This document shows, piece by piece, positions 49,569-60,803 of a DNA stretch of 64,000 bases (within the stretch, counting starts at the first letter, position 1; every line of letters begins with the position of its first letter). The notes beneath the pieces are model-generated. The model did no database searches. It was not told where the DNA came from and worked only from the letters and a program-made list of their open reading frames with translations. Origin of the DNA: CAIWHR01 sp963713275 (lineage in GTDB: Bacteria > Pseudomonadota > Gammaproteobacteria > Burkholderiales > Casimicrobiaceae); assembly GCA_963713275.1 (NCBI GenBank), contig CAVQLG010000002.1, positions 1-64,000 of the forward strand. Direction: 5' to 3'. The position numbers and the translations under genes were made by a program.

Positions 49569-49653
49569 CAGGCTCCTGACCGCTCTCTGCTCGCTTCGCG
49601 GCGCCTCGCGCCGGAAGGCAAGGCAGAAGGAGGCCCCGCCGGCGAAGGCTCGA

Positions 49654-50157
49654 TCAGTCCGACTCGTCGTCCGGGTGTGCAAGCGCTTCGATCAGCGCGG
49701 CGAGCTTGGCCGCGAGTGTCGGCAGCGCAACGGCGACCGCCGGCGAAAGCGTCTCGCCTGGCTCGCAGTCGGTAACGCCGATGCCCAGGAACCAGCCGTC
49801 AATCGGCTCGCCGCGCAACTCGGCTGCGGATGCCAGCGTCTGCTCCAGCGGCGGCTCCTGCGCGGAACGACGCTTGCCCCACCTTGCCCGGCCGGCGGGA
49901 CGCCGCCCGCGCCGGCTCATCCCCTGCAGCGACTTGGTGACGATCTCGCCGGCCGGGATTCCGGGCACTGCGTCGACGATCACGCAGGGCGTGTCGGCCG
50001 GAAGATCGCGCAGCATCTTGGCATCGAGCTCGCGCGCGGGAACCACCCGGGCGTGCCTGCGCACGTCGGGGGCGACCAGGCGGATCGCACGCAGCGCCGC
50101 GCCATCGTCGCCGCGGCTGGCTTCGCCACAGAGGAAGACCGGGACGCGCGGATTCAC
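49654..50157 (-). CDS. Hydrogenase maturation protease-like protein
   Basis: A 167-residue protein of the HycI/HyaD fold: VFLCGEASRGDDGAALRAIR (the metal-site Asp/Glu region), VIVDAVPGIPAGEI, and FLGIGVTDCEPGETLSPAVA. These peptidases trim the NiFe-hydrogenase large subunit, but no hydrogenase is in the window. The insert RRGRRPAGRARWGKRRSAQE is unusually basic. Start GTG 50157 is preferred; ATG 50199 is possible. Converges on amrS, 85 bases apart. Confidence 0.75.
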   Translation of the reverse strand: MNPRVPVFLCGEASRGDDGAALRAIRLVAPDVRRHARVVPARELDAKMLRDLPADTPCVIVDAVPGIPAGEIVTKSLQGMSRRGRRPAGRARWGKRRSAQEPPLEQTLASAAELRGEPIDGWFLGIGVTDCEPGETLSPAVAVALPTLAAKLAALIEALAHPDDESD

Positions 50158-50470
50158 GCCGCCACCTCGCCGTAACCGGCCACCCTGGCGCGAAGCCATG
50201 ATCGCAACACTCGCGCCGCAGACGGGATCCCGCCCCCGGCGACCGCGGCGACCGCCCCCGCGCGTCTGCGTGCCGGCGCGAACGCTGCGGCCGCTGCGCG
50301 TGCAGGGAGCGCGCGGCGACCGCGGTCGCTGCGCTGCGGCAGCCATCCGCTACCAAGCACAAACTCCGCGTTCCGGGCACGACACCGGACTCCAGGCATG
50401 GGCATTGCTGTGACCGCCGCTTCTTGCCACTGATGGCATTATGGTCACCGCCATGCTGCGCCGCGTCAAT

Positions 50471-50502
50471 GCGAAAAATCAAACAATCGTTTGATCTTTC
50501 GC
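50471..50502. promoter_or_regulatory. Large palindrome between thiC and the protease gene
   Basis: GCGAAA-A-ATCAAAC, loop AATC, then GTTTGAT-C-TTTCGC: thirteen pairs with one mismatch. The centre CAAAC-N4-GTTTG resembles PsrA-type TetR operators. It lies 37 bases past the thiC stop, so it could also be a thiC 3' hairpin, though no T-run follows. The rest of 50158-50538 holds no gene I can support. Confidence 0.45.
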
Positions 50503-50538
50503 AAGGGAGGACCAAAAAACAACGCCCCGCCCCTCCCG

Positions 50539-52434
<1,896 letters not shown>

Positions 52435-52551
52435 GGCTAGGGCTCCTCCGGCAGGGGTTCGTGGCGCGGGACCGCAGCGAGTGCGGCCGCGGGTACGCGA
52501 ATCGGCGCGGTCTGGCGAGGGAGGAAGGCAGGCGACCGGGGAGGTCGGCTA

Positions 52552-52641
52552 CGCTTCCCTGCGCCGGCATTATCCGCACAGGTACCAAGGGTTTGCTCTC
52601 ACCCGCCGCACGCCGCACTACCCGTCCTCGGCGCGGGAAGG
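52552..52641 (-). ncRNA. TPP riboswitch (THI element)
   Basis: On the minus strand, the core GGGTGAGAGCAAACCC, then TTGGTACCTG, then GGATAATGCCGGCGCAGGGA closes with a 5' GTCCTTCCCGCG. These are the two conserved THI-box parts that bind pyrimidine and pyrophosphate. It controls thiC, repressing when TPP is plentiful. Confidence 0.9.
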
Positions 52642-52735
52642 ACCCCCAGCGTCGAACGCGACGTTACGCCAAACGACGCTGCACGGCAAGCGCTGCGCCG
52701 AGGGCGTGCTACGACCGCGCTGCGCCGACTGCCTC

Positions 52736-52880
52736 AGAGCCTGTGAATTAATCTGCTGCGCGGGCGGTCTGCGTCGTTGCTCACTCGCTCACTCCTCGCC
52801 TATCGATTTGATATGTCTCGTCGTTCGCTCGCTCGCGCCTAGCATCCCATCCCGCTCGCGACGATTTCTTCACAGGCTCT
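52736..52880 (-). repeat. Dispersed 3'-end repeat, copy B (145-bp MITE-like)
   Basis: Perfect 12-base inverted termini AGAGCCTGTGAA / TTCACAGGCTCT. Read on the minus strand it shares with copy A the blocks ATCGTCGCGAGCGGGATGG, GCGAGTGAGCAACGACGC and GACCGCCCGCGC. It starts 28 bases past the thiD stop and points the same way as the gene. No coding capacity. Confidence 0.75.
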
Positions 52881-52908
52881 CCGTCGCCGCGTCAGGTCAC
52901 CGCACGAA

Positions 52909-53767
52909 TCATGGGCGCCGCCCGGGCGCCGCGCCGGAGACCGGCCAAAGTGCATGGAAGTGGTGCACCGGGCCGTGCCCCTGGCCGATGGCGAGCTCAT
53001 CCGCCGCAACGATCGCGGCGCCGAGGTACGCCTTCGCGCGCCGCGCTGCGGTCGGTACGTCGGACGATTGCGGCAGCAGCGCGGCGAGCGCGGCGGACAG
53101 CGTGCAACCGGTGCCGTGCGTGTTGCGGGTGTCGATCCGCGGCGCCGACAATTCCAGCATCCGATCGCCGTCGAACAGCAGGTCGGTGGCGTCTCCACCG
53201 GGAAGGTGGCCGCCTTTGAGGTAAACCCAGCGCTCTCCGGCGTGCGCCATCCGCTCGCGCAGTCGCTGCGCCGCCAGCCGCATCTCTCTGAGCGTTTCCG
53301 GCGCGCGACCGCTCCAGCAGCACGCCGGCTTCGGGGAGATTCGGGGTCAGCACCGAGGCGATCGGCAGGAGGCCCTCGCGCAGCGCACCGACGGCGCGCC
53401 GTTCGAGCAGCGCGTCGCCGCTCTTGGCGATCATCACCGGGTCGAGGACAACGTGCGCCGGCTGCCACCGCCGCAGGCATTCGGTGACGACGTCGATCAC
53501 CTGCGCCTGTCCGAGCATGCCGATCTTGACCGCGTCGATGCGCACGTCGGCGAACAGCGTGTCGATCTGCTGTCGCACGAACTCCGCCGGGACGGCGTGC
53601 ACGCCGGTCACGCCGCGCGTGCTCTGCGCAGTCAGTGCGGCGATCACCGCGCAGGCGTAGGCGCCCAGCGCGCTCATCGTCTTGACGTCGGCGAGCACAC
53701 CGGCGCCGCCGGACGGATCGACGCCGGCGATGGTCAGTGCGGTCGGGGGGCGGCCCTCGTCAGGCAT
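52909..53767 (-). CDS. thiD: Hydroxymethylpyrimidine/phosphomethylpyrimidine kinase ThiD (one-base frameshift)
   Basis: Phosphorylates HMP and HMP-P in thiamine synthesis; ~285 residues joined. It shows ALTIAGVDPSGGAGVLADVK, GVTGVHAVPAEFVRQQIDTL, VVLDPVMIAKSGDALL, and after the break WVYLKGGHL, DTRNTHGTGCTLSAALAALL (the anion hole and catalytic Asp region). One extra base near 53308 breaks RSRAETLREMRLAAQRL. Start ATG 53767. Upstream of the thiC riboswitch on the same strand. Confidence 0.9.
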
Positions 53768-53811
53768 GGCAGCAACTCGGTCGGTGTCTCGGTGTCCCGG
53801 ACGTATGTTAA

Positions 53812-53827
53812 CCGCGGTTGACCGCGG
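53812..53827. promoter_or_regulatory. Palindrome in the thiD-LOG divergent region
   Basis: CCGCGGT-TG-ACCGCGG, a perfect seven-base inverted pair, lies midway between the divergent thiD and LOG-family starts. A TACAAT -10-like box for the plus-strand gene is at 53857-53862. It suits a dimeric regulator; none is identified. Confidence 0.4.
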
Positions 53828-53895
53828 CGGCGGCCCGTGCCACGCCGCGTCCGGACTACAATTCGCCACTTCGTTGCCGAGTTGATCGATCGAGC

Positions 53896-54582
53896 ATGAA
53901 CATCCCCGCCCCGACGCTCTTCCTCGACCGCCTGCACGGCTGCCTGCACGACGGGGCGGGAGGGGTGTTCGACGGCGCGGCACACGCGTGGCGCGCTGCG
54001 CCGGCCGCCGCCGCCCCGTTTCGCGGCGAGCCGATCGACCCGGTTGCCGCGGTACGCTGGCTGCAGCGGGAGAGCGGAACGCCGTCGCGGCCGACGATCG
54101 GCGTCGTTGGCGGGAGGCACGGGACGCATGCGCAGCTCGCCGCGGCGCGTGCCCTGGGCGAAGCCGTGGCGGACATGGGGCTGGTCGTGCTCTGCGGCGG
54201 CCGGCGCGGCGTGATGCTGGCCGTCTGCGAAGGCGTGGCCGCCCGCGGCGGCATCAGCGTCGGCCTGCTGCCGGGCGATTCGATCGCCGACGGCAACCCC
54301 AGCGTGACCATCCCGCTGCCCACCGGGATCGGGCTCGCCCGCAACGCGTTGATCGCGCGCGCCGCGCAATGCCTGGTTGCCATTGGCGGCAGTCACGGCA
54401 CGCTGTCGGAGATGGCGTTCGGCATGCAGTTCGGCAAGCGGGTGTTCGCGCTGGAGGGGGCGCCCTACGTCGAAGGCTGCGAGAGGGTTGCCGACGTCGG
54501 GGCCGCGATCCTCGCCGTCGCACGGGTCGTCCTTGCGCTCGACGGGGACGTGGCGTTGCCTTACGTGACGGACGACGCGTAG
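53896..54582 (+). CDS. LOG-family protein (TIGR00725-like)
   Basis: A 228-residue Rossmann-fold protein: TIGVVGGRHGTHAQLAAARA, VVLCGGRRGVMLAVCEGVAA, then IGLARNALIARAAQCLVAIG and GSHGTLSEMAFGMQFGKRVF. The PGGxGTxxE motif of phosphoribohydrolases is present as GGSHGTLSEM. It could hydrolyse nucleotide monophosphates, but the TIGR00725 group is uncharacterised. Start ATG 53896. Confidence 0.82.
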   Translation: MNIPAPTLFLDRLHGCLHDGAGGVFDGAAHAWRAAPAAAAPFRGEPIDPVAAVRWLQRESGTPSRPTIGVVGGRHGTHAQLAAARALGEAVADMGLVVLCGGRRGVMLAVCEGVAARGGISVGLLPGDSIADGNPSVTIPLPTGIGLARNALIARAAQCLVAIGGSHGTLSEMAFGMQFGKRVFALEGAPYVEGCERVADVGAAILAVARVVLALDGDVALPYVTDDA

Positions 54583-54658
54583 CGCGCGGCGGGCGCAGCG
54601 GCGCGCGGGTCTTCCGCGCGCAGGCGCCGAAACGCGTGGTCGAGCGCCGCTTTTTCGC

Positions 54659-54664
54659 TACAAT
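54659..54664 (+). promoter_or_regulatory. -10 box of the tRNA-Gly gene
   Basis: TACAAT, eleven bases before the tRNA. A weak GTGGTC at 54636-54641 is at the right distance for a -35. Confidence 0.5.
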
Positions 54665-54674
54665 TCGCCCTGCC

Positions 54675-54748
54675 GCGGGTGTAGCTCAATGGTAGAGCAG
54701 AGGCTTCCCAAGCCTACGACGAGGGTTCGATTCCCTTCACCCGCTCCA
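54675..54748 (+). tRNA. tRNA-Gly (anticodon CCC)
   Basis: A full cloverleaf: acceptor GCGGGTG pairs with CACCCGC, D-arm GCTCAATGGTAGAGC, anticodon loop TTCCCAA with CCC, T-arm GAGGGTTCGATTCCCTT, discriminator T and encoded CCA. Confidence 0.95.
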
Positions 54749-54849
54749 GCGGCCGACCGCCCGGCCGCGACCGACTCGTCGGCCCACCGCGCTGCCCGCA
54801 GCCGGCTGCTGCGCGCGGGCGAGCCGTTGCTTCGCCGTCGCTGCGCCGT

Positions 54850-55281
54850 TCAGAAGCGGAACCGCCGCAGGATCGTCAGCGACGACAGCCCCCCCACCAG
54901 TTTGCGATTCTGATCCACAACCGGCAGGCGGAGGTATCCCTCGGCGAGCAGCGTGAGCGCCTGCGACAGCGGCGCCTCCGGGTCGACCACCGGATGATGA
55001 CAGTCGGCGAAGTCGTCGACCCGGCGATGCAGGTGCGGGATCAGGCGGTTGTCGACGTCCTCGGCGCGCTCGCGCTCGGCGTCGTCAGGCAACTGCGGCT
55101 GCGCCGGTAACAGCAACTTGGTCAGCGTGAACGAGGTGATCGTCCCGACGAACTCGCCCTTGTCGTTGACGACGATCAAGTCCTGCATGTGTTTGCTGAC
55201 CATCGTGGCGACCGCTTCGGACAACGGCGCGGTGTTGAGCACGGTTGTCGGCACGGTGGCCATGTAATGTTTGCATTTCAT
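54850..55281 (-). CDS. CBS-domain protein
   Basis: A 143-residue protein of two CBS motifs (TVLNTAPLSEAVATMVSKHM, DLIVVNDKGEFVGTITSF; PLSQALTLLAEGYLRLPVVD, KLVGGLSSLTILRRFRF), expected to bind an adenosyl ligand. The partner is unknown. Start ATG 55281. Confidence 0.88.
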   Translation of the reverse strand: MKCKHYMATVPTTVLNTAPLSEAVATMVSKHMQDLIVVNDKGEFVGTITSFTLTKLLLPAQPQLPDDAERERAEDVDNRLIPHLHRRVDDFADCHHPVVDPEAPLSQALTLLAEGYLRLPVVDQNRKLVGGLSSLTILRRFRF

Positions 55282-55867
55282 TCTCTGGCTCGCTCCTGGA
55301 TGCTTGCACCCTCGATGGCCCCCGCTCGCGCCAGCAGCGACAGAATCGGGCGGGTTCGATACCGCAGGCGCGCGCCGAGTGCCCAGCCATCCACGCGCCG
55401 GGACGATCGCTTCGGGCTTCGGTGAAGCTCGCGTCGCCGACGAGCGCTATTATGACCCAGAACGCGCCGACCCTTGTCCGGGTTCGCGTGCGGGCCCGGC
55501 CCGAGAACGCGGTTCGTCGCACCTGCCGCGCGGCCGACGATGGATGCCGATTTGCAACAACGGCGACCTGACGCGGCCGTCGGGTGGGGACTCTCGATGT
55601 CGGCGGCGGTAGAATACGCCCACCCGCCCGTTGAGAAACGATACCTCCACCTTGTTCCGGCCATGCCCGCCTTCGCTCCTCGCGATGTCGCCGCGGCGAG
55701 GATGCCCTCGCGGATCTTCCGGGCGAGATAACCCGGGGACGCCAAGCGCCCAGGCGTGCCGCCTGCGGCGCGCCCGGAACGCCTCCGATGCCCAGGCGCC
55801 GCACTGAACATCGCCGGCGCTTCCTTCCGTGCCGCGGAAGGCGCCCCTACATTTCTGGAGAACGTGT
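55282..55867. other. Gap between the CBS gene and hppA
   Basis: About 585 bases without a supportable gene. A TAGAAT -10-like box near 55611 may serve hppA and would give a long leader. A 39-codon frame from 55452 has no recognisable product. Confidence 0.4.
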
Positions 55868-57904
55868 ATGACCCTGGGAACCCTGTCGCTGGTCGCGGGC
55901 GTCTGCGGGCTGCTCGCCGCGTGGATGGTCTACCGCTGGATCGTGCGCCAGTCGGCGGGCGATGCGAGCATGATCGCCATCGCCGACGAAATCCACGTCG
56001 GCGCGATGTCCTACCTGCGCGCGCAGTACCTCAAGATCGCCATCTTCGCGCTGGTCGTCGCGACCCTGCTTTCGGTGCAGTACGGCTTCCCGACCAGCGG
56101 CGCCTTCGTTCTCGGCGCGCTCTCCTCGGCGCTGGCGGGCTTCATCGGGATGCAGGCGGCGACCAAGGCCAACGTGCGCACCACCGCGGCCGCGCGCGAT
56201 CAGGGCGCAGGCGCGGCGCTGCTCATCGGTTTCGACGGTGGTGCGGTCATGGGGCTTGCGGTGGCGAGCTTCGGGCTGCTGGGGCTGGGTGTGCTCTATC
56301 TCGGGCTCTCGGCCAAGCTCGCCGTCGATCCGGACTCGCTGTCGGTGCTGTTCGGGTTCTCGATGGGTGCCTCGTCCATCGCCTTGTTCGCCCGCGTCGG
56401 CGGGGGGATCTTCACCAAAGCCGCCGACGTCGGGTCCGACCTCGTCGGCAAGATCGAAGCCGGCATTCCGGAAGACGATCCGCGCAACCCCGGTGTGATC
56501 GCCGACAACGTCGGCGACAACGTGGGCGACATCGCCGGCATGGGCGCCGACATCTACGAGTCCTACGTCGGCTCGATGGTCGCCTCCATGACGCTGGCGG
56601 CGACGTTGGCCGCGGCCGAACTCACCCAGTACTTCGGTGCCGATGTTTCCCGTTCGATGCTGCTCGCGCTGCCGCTGGGGCTCGCGGTCATCGGGCTCGT
56701 CTCGTCGCTGGTCGGCGTGTACGGGATGACCGTCTTTCGCAGGTTTGGCGCCGAGCGCGCGCTCACGCTGTCCGAGGTCGCCGCCGCCGTGCTGTTCCTG
56801 CTGCTGACGCTGCTGTCGCTCCTTTACTTCGGCTACGGCTGGCCGCTCTTCTACGCGATCCTCGCCGGCAACCTCGCCGGGGTCGCGATCGGCCGCGCTG
56901 CGTGGTACTACACGTCGTCCAAGCCGGTCAACCGGGTCGTGCTGGCGTCGAAGACGGGGCCCGCGACCAACATCATCACGGGTCTTGCGGTCGGTCTCGA
57001 GAGTTGCGCGCTGCCGATGCTCATCATCGTGGTCGCGATCTTCGTCGCGTACAACACCGCCGGCCAGTACGGCATCGCGATCGCGGCGGTCGGCATGCTG
57101 GCGACTGCTGGCGTGACGATGACGATCGACGCGTCCGGGCCGATCTCCGACAACGCCGGCGGCATCGCGGAGATGTCGCACCAGCCGCCCGAGGTCCGCG
57201 CGATCACCGACCATCTCGATGCGATCGGCAACACCACCGCCGCGACCGGCAAGGGGTTCGCGATCGGCTCGGCGGCGTTGACGGCACTGGCGTTGTTCGT
57301 TGCCTACAAGCAGGCGGTCGAGCTGGCCGTGGGCAAGCCGATGGCGATGGACATCACCGATCCCGAAGTGATCATCGGCGTGCTGCTGGGCGGCATCGTC
57401 GTGCTGCTCGCCGCCGCGATGACGATGAGCTCGGTCGGCCGGGCGGCGATGGAGATGGTGACCGAGATCCGTCGCCAGTTCCGTGAGATCCCGGGTTTGC
57501 TGCAGGGCACCGCCAAGCCCGACACCGCCCGCTGCGTAACGATCTCGACCGACGCGGCGCTGCGCGAAATGATCCCGCCGGGGCTGCTCGCGGTCGTCTC
57601 GCCGGTGCTGGTCGGCTTCTTCTTCGGCCCCATCGCGCTGGGCGGCATGCTGCTCGGGTCGCTGCTCACCGGCGTCATGCTGGCGCTGTTGATGGCCAAC
57701 GCCGGTGGAGTCTGGGACAACGCCAAGAAGGCGATCGAGCGCGGCGACCTCAAGGGCGAGCGCAAGGGCGGCGATGCTCATGCCGCGGCGGTCGTCGGCG
57801 ACACCGTCGGCGACCCGTTCAAGGACACGAGCGGACCGGCGATGAACATCCTGGTCAAGCTGCTGTCGATCGTGTCGCTGATCCTGGTGCCGTTCATCAC
57901 CTGA
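55868..57904 (+). CDS. hppA: Membrane-bound proton-translocating pyrophosphatase
   Basis: A 678-residue, ~16-helix pump coupling PPi hydrolysis to ion export. The active-site acid motif is DVGSDLVGKIEAGIPEDDPR, followed by NVGDNVGDIAGMGADIYESY, and later DASGPISDNAGGIAEM and GDTVGDPFKDTSGPAMNILV. The K+-dependence segment reads GNTTAATGKG (Ala, not Lys), so it is of the K+-dependent class. Start ATG 55868, GGAG upstream. Whether it moves H+ or Na+ is not settled by what I see. Confidence 0.95.
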   Translation: MTLGTLSLVAGVCGLLAAWMVYRWIVRQSAGDASMIAIADEIHVGAMSYLRAQYLKIAIFALVVATLLSVQYGFPTSGAFVLGALSSALAGFIGMQAATKANVRTTAAARDQGAGAALLIGFDGGAVMGLAVASFGLLGLGVLYLGLSAKLAVDPDSLSVLFGFSMGASSIALFARVGGGIFTKAADVGSDLVGKIEAGIPEDDPRNPGVIADNVGDNVGDIAGMGADIYESYVGSMVASMTLAATLAAAELTQYFGADVSRSMLLALPLGLAVIGLVSSLVGVYGMTVFRRFGAERALTLSEVAAAVLFLLLTLLSLLYFGYGWPLFYAILAGNLAGVAIGRAAWYYTSSKPVNRVVLASKTGPATNIITGLAVGLESCALPMLIIVVAIFVAYNTAGQYGIAIAAVGMLATAGVTMTIDASGPISDNAGGIAEMSHQPPEVRAITDHLDAIGNTTAATGKGFAIGSAALTALALFVAYKQAVELAVGKPMAMDITDPEVIIGVLLGGIVVLLAAAMTMSSVGRAAMEMVTEIRRQFREIPGLLQGTAKPDTARCVTISTDAALREMIPPGLLAVVSPVLVGFFFGPIALGGMLLGSLLTGVMLALLMANAGGVWDNAKKAIERGDLKGERKGGDAHAAAVVGDTVGDPFKDTSGPAMNILVKLLSIVSLILVPFIT

Positions 57905-57957
57905 CTCGTCGTCCCGGCCCCCCCGCCTCGACCCCGGGCGAAACGCGCGCCGTCGTC

Positions 57958-59568
57958 GTGGCCGGGCCTGCCGGCGAGGGTGGCAGGCTCGGCTCCGGCC
58001 GGTTGACCGGCTCCGATGAACCGCCAATACTTGCCGGCGTGCGCTGGGCGTTCTTGTCTGCCGGGGGTGCGCTGGCGTTTGCCGGTGCGATCTGGATCGC
58101 GTACGCCGATCTCGGCGCGCGGCGCGCGGCGTTCGAGACCGACGCACGCATCGTCCATCGGCTGCTGAGCCAGCGCGTTGTCCAGCACGACGCCATCCTC
58201 GACACCCTCGCGATCCTGCAGCCCGGAGGCGGCGCGGAGACGGCGCCGGAGCAGCGCCTGCCCGCCGTCTATCCGCAGCTGCTGCGCGTGTTCCGCCTCG
58301 ATGCGGCGACTCCCTGGCCCGCGGCCGAAGCTGCGGCGTTGCGGGCAGGGGAGTCCGCCTCGCGCGCGACCGGTCGCGCAGCGCTGGCGAGCGTCGCGTT
58401 CGCCGACGGCCACTATACGGTGGTGCGCGCGGCGGAGCCGGCAGGCTTTGCCTTGCGCATCGACCTCACCGCACTGGTCCCGGCCGCCGAGTGGCCGCTC
58501 GCACCCCACGCGCCAGCGCGCGTCCGGCTCGAATACGAGGGCCAGTCGCGCGTCCTTCACCCCGGCGCGCCGGCGACCGAACGGGGCTGGCGCTTCGCTT
58601 TTCGCAAACGGCTCGCCGCCGACAGCCAGCCATTCGACGTCGTCGCCGAGCTCGACGTCGGCTGGCACGCGCTGCCTTGGCTCGGAATGCTCGCCTGGAT
58701 GGCGGGGGTTGCGGCCGTGACATTCGTCGGGCAGACGCTCGTGCGCCAGCGCGCCGAGCGCCAGCGCGTGCAGGAGCTGTTGCGTCTGGGTCAGATCGGC
58801 CGGCTGAACGCCCTGGGGGAACTCGCGGCCGGCATGGCGCACGAAATGAACCAGCCGCTGACCGCGGTGCTCGCGAACGCCAACGCGGCCGAGCGGCTGC
58901 TGGCCGAAGAGCCGCCCGAGCTGGCTGCCGCCCGCGAAGCCGTCGGCCAGGCGGCGCGCCAGGCCCGGCGCGCCGGCGACGTCGTCGGGCGCCTGCGGCG
59001 GGCGGTCGAACGTCCTGAAGTGGGCGCACACTTGCAGCCGGTGCGGCTCGATGAGACGGTGCGCCGGGTGCTCGATCTGTTGGCACCCGATTGCCGTCGC
59101 CTCGCGGTCGCGCCCGTGGTGGTGGCGCCTCCGGCCGGGCTGATGGTGCGGGCGGACCCGGTCGCGCTCGAGCAGATCGTCCACAACCTGCTCACCAACG
59201 CGCTGCAGGCGCTGGAACAGGTGCCGGCGGCGGACCGCCGCCTGTCGCTCACCCTCGTCGGGGACGACGACCGCGGCGTGCTCGCCGTGCAGGACAGCGG
59301 TCCCGGCATCGCGGCCGAGGCGCTGCCGCACATCTTCGAGCCGTTCTACAGCACGCGTCCGGGCGGCCTGGGGCTGGGCTTGAGCCTGTGCGAAACGCTG
59401 GCCGCGGGCATGATGGGGACCCTCTCCTGCGCGCACGCGATGCCGCGCGGCGCGCTGTTCAGGCTGGCATTGCCGCTCGCCGGTTCGGCGACCGCGACAC
59501 GACGGTCCGCGGCGGCTGCGCTGCCAGGCGGGGACGTCGAGGCGGGCGGCGCCCGTGTGCAGCGATGA
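57958..59568 (+). CDS. Sensor histidine kinase
   Basis: A 536-residue membrane kinase. TM1 (FLSAGGALAFAGAIWIAYAD), a ~180-residue periplasmic sensor region, TM2 (LPWLGMLAWMAGVAAVTFVG), H-box GMAHEMNQPLTAVLANANAA, N-box IVHNLLTNALQAL, G boxes DSGPGI and GLGLGLSLCETLAAG. Start GTG 57958. The stop overlaps the response-regulator start. The ligand is unknown. Confidence 0.9.
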   Translation: MAGPAGEGGRLGSGRLTGSDEPPILAGVRWAFLSAGGALAFAGAIWIAYADLGARRAAFETDARIVHRLLSQRVVQHDAILDTLAILQPGGGAETAPEQRLPAVYPQLLRVFRLDAATPWPAAEAAALRAGESASRATGRAALASVAFADGHYTVVRAAEPAGFALRIDLTALVPAAEWPLAPHAPARVRLEYEGQSRVLHPGAPATERGWRFAFRKRLAADSQPFDVVAELDVGWHALPWLGMLAWMAGVAAVTFVGQTLVRQRAERQRVQELLRLGQIGRLNALGELAAGMAHEMNQPLTAVLANANAAERLLAEEPPELAAAREAVGQAARQARRAGDVVGRLRRAVERPEVGAHLQPVRLDETVRRVLDLLAPDCRRLAVAPVVVAPPAGLMVRADPVALEQIVHNLLTNALQALEQVPAADRRLSLTLVGDDDRGVLAVQDSGPGIAAEALPHIFEPFYSTRPGGLGLGLSLCETLAAGMMGTLSCAHAMPRGALFRLALPLAGSATATRRSAAAALPGGDVEAGGARVQR

Positions 59569-60203
59569 GCGCGCCCACCTCACCGCTCGTGCACCTGATC
59601 GACGACGACGCCGGCGTGCGCGACGGGCTGGCGCGGTTGATCGGCACCGTGGGCCTGCGGGTGCAGACGTGGGCGGACCCGCAGCAGTTCATCGTCGACT
59701 TCGACCGCGAAGGCGTCGGCGCGATCGTGCTGGACATCCGGATGCCGGGCATGAGCGGTCTCACCGTGCTCGACACGCTGATCGCGGGCGGCGTCGACCA
59801 GCCGGTGATCATGCTCACCGGCCACGGGACGGTCGACCTGTGCCGGCGCGCGTTCAAGTCGGGCGCGGCCGAGTTCCTGGAAAAGCCCGTCGACGACGAG
59901 CTGCTGCTGGAGGCGCTGCAGAAGGCCGTGCGCGCGCACGTGCGCTCGCGCGAGCGCCATCGCGCGGACCGAAAGGCGCGCGCGCGTTACGCGCTCTTGT
60001 CCGAGCGCGAGCGCGAGGTGCTGTCGCTGATCGTCGCCGGCCTCACCAACAAGGAGATCGGGCGCGCGCTCGGCCTGTCTCCGCGCACGGTCGAGACGCA
60101 TCGCGCGAACCTCTTCGCGAAGCTCGGGGCCGAGTCGCTGGCGCAGGTGATCCGCCAGTACGCCGACCTGGTCGAGGAAACCGGGAACGCGACCCCTCCG
60201 TAG
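59565..60203 (+). CDS. FixJ/NarL-type response regulator
   Basis: A 212-residue regulator: receiver domain with LIDDDAGVRDG, phospho-acceptor Asp in IVLDIRMPGMSGL, MLTGHGTV and LEKPVDD; then a LuxR-type HTH (LSEREREVLSLIVAGLTNKE, IGRALGLSPRTVETHRANLF). ATGA overlap with the kinase gene shows they are partners. Confidence 0.92.
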   Translation: MSAPTSPLVHLIDDDAGVRDGLARLIGTVGLRVQTWADPQQFIVDFDREGVGAIVLDIRMPGMSGLTVLDTLIAGGVDQPVIMLTGHGTVDLCRRAFKSGAAEFLEKPVDDELLLEALQKAVRAHVRSRERHRADRKARARYALLSEREREVLSLIVAGLTNKEIGRALGLSPRTVETHRANLFAKLGAESLAQVIRQYADLVEETGNATPP

Positions 60204-60307
60204 AACTACGGACGCGCGCGCGTAACCGCCCCGATGGCCGGCGGGGCGGCGCTCTCCTACAGTGGCGGCACGGTCGGACTGCGGCCGCTTTGACCAGGAG
60301 AATCCCG

Positions 60308-60803
60308 ATGCACACGATGACCCGCGCCAGCCTCCTCGCCCTCTGCTTCGCCGCGCCCCTCGCGCAGGCCCAGGCGGTGCGCACCGAAAGGAACATGTCC
60401 CTGGAGCTCGCCAATCAGATCGCCGCCGCCAGCGTCGCCGCCTGTCAGGCGAACGGTTACGCGGTGACCGTCACCGTCGTCGACCGCGCCGGCAGCGTGC
60501 GCGCGCTGCAGCGCGCCGACAACGCCGGGCCCGCACACGCTGTCGCAGCGGTCAGGCAAAAGGCGTTTACCTCGGCGTCGGCGAAGAACACCACGCTCGC
60601 GATGATGGAAGTCATGCAGAAGAATCCGGCTGCTGCCACTCTGGGCGTACATGCCCGGATTCCTGTTGCTCGGCGGCGGCGTGCCGGTCAAGGTCGGCAA
60701 CGAGGTGATCGGCGCCGTCGGCATCGGCGGCGCACCGGCCGGAAACCTGGACGAGCAGTGCGCGATGGCGGCGCTCGAGAAGGTCAAGGACCTGCTCAAG
60801 TGA
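60308..60803 (+). CDS. GlcG/HbpS-like (DUF336) exported protein (one-base frameshift)
   Basis: A ~164-residue protein when joined: signal peptide (TRASLLALCFAAPLAQAQAV), LANQIAAASVAACQANGYAV, VTVVDRAGSVRALQRADNAG, then after one extra G near 60648 YMPGFLLLGGGVPVKVGNEV, IGAVGIGGAPAGNLDEQCAM. Such proteins bind heme, B12 or small ligands. Follows the two-component pair and overlaps the ankyrin gene. Confidence 0.82.
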
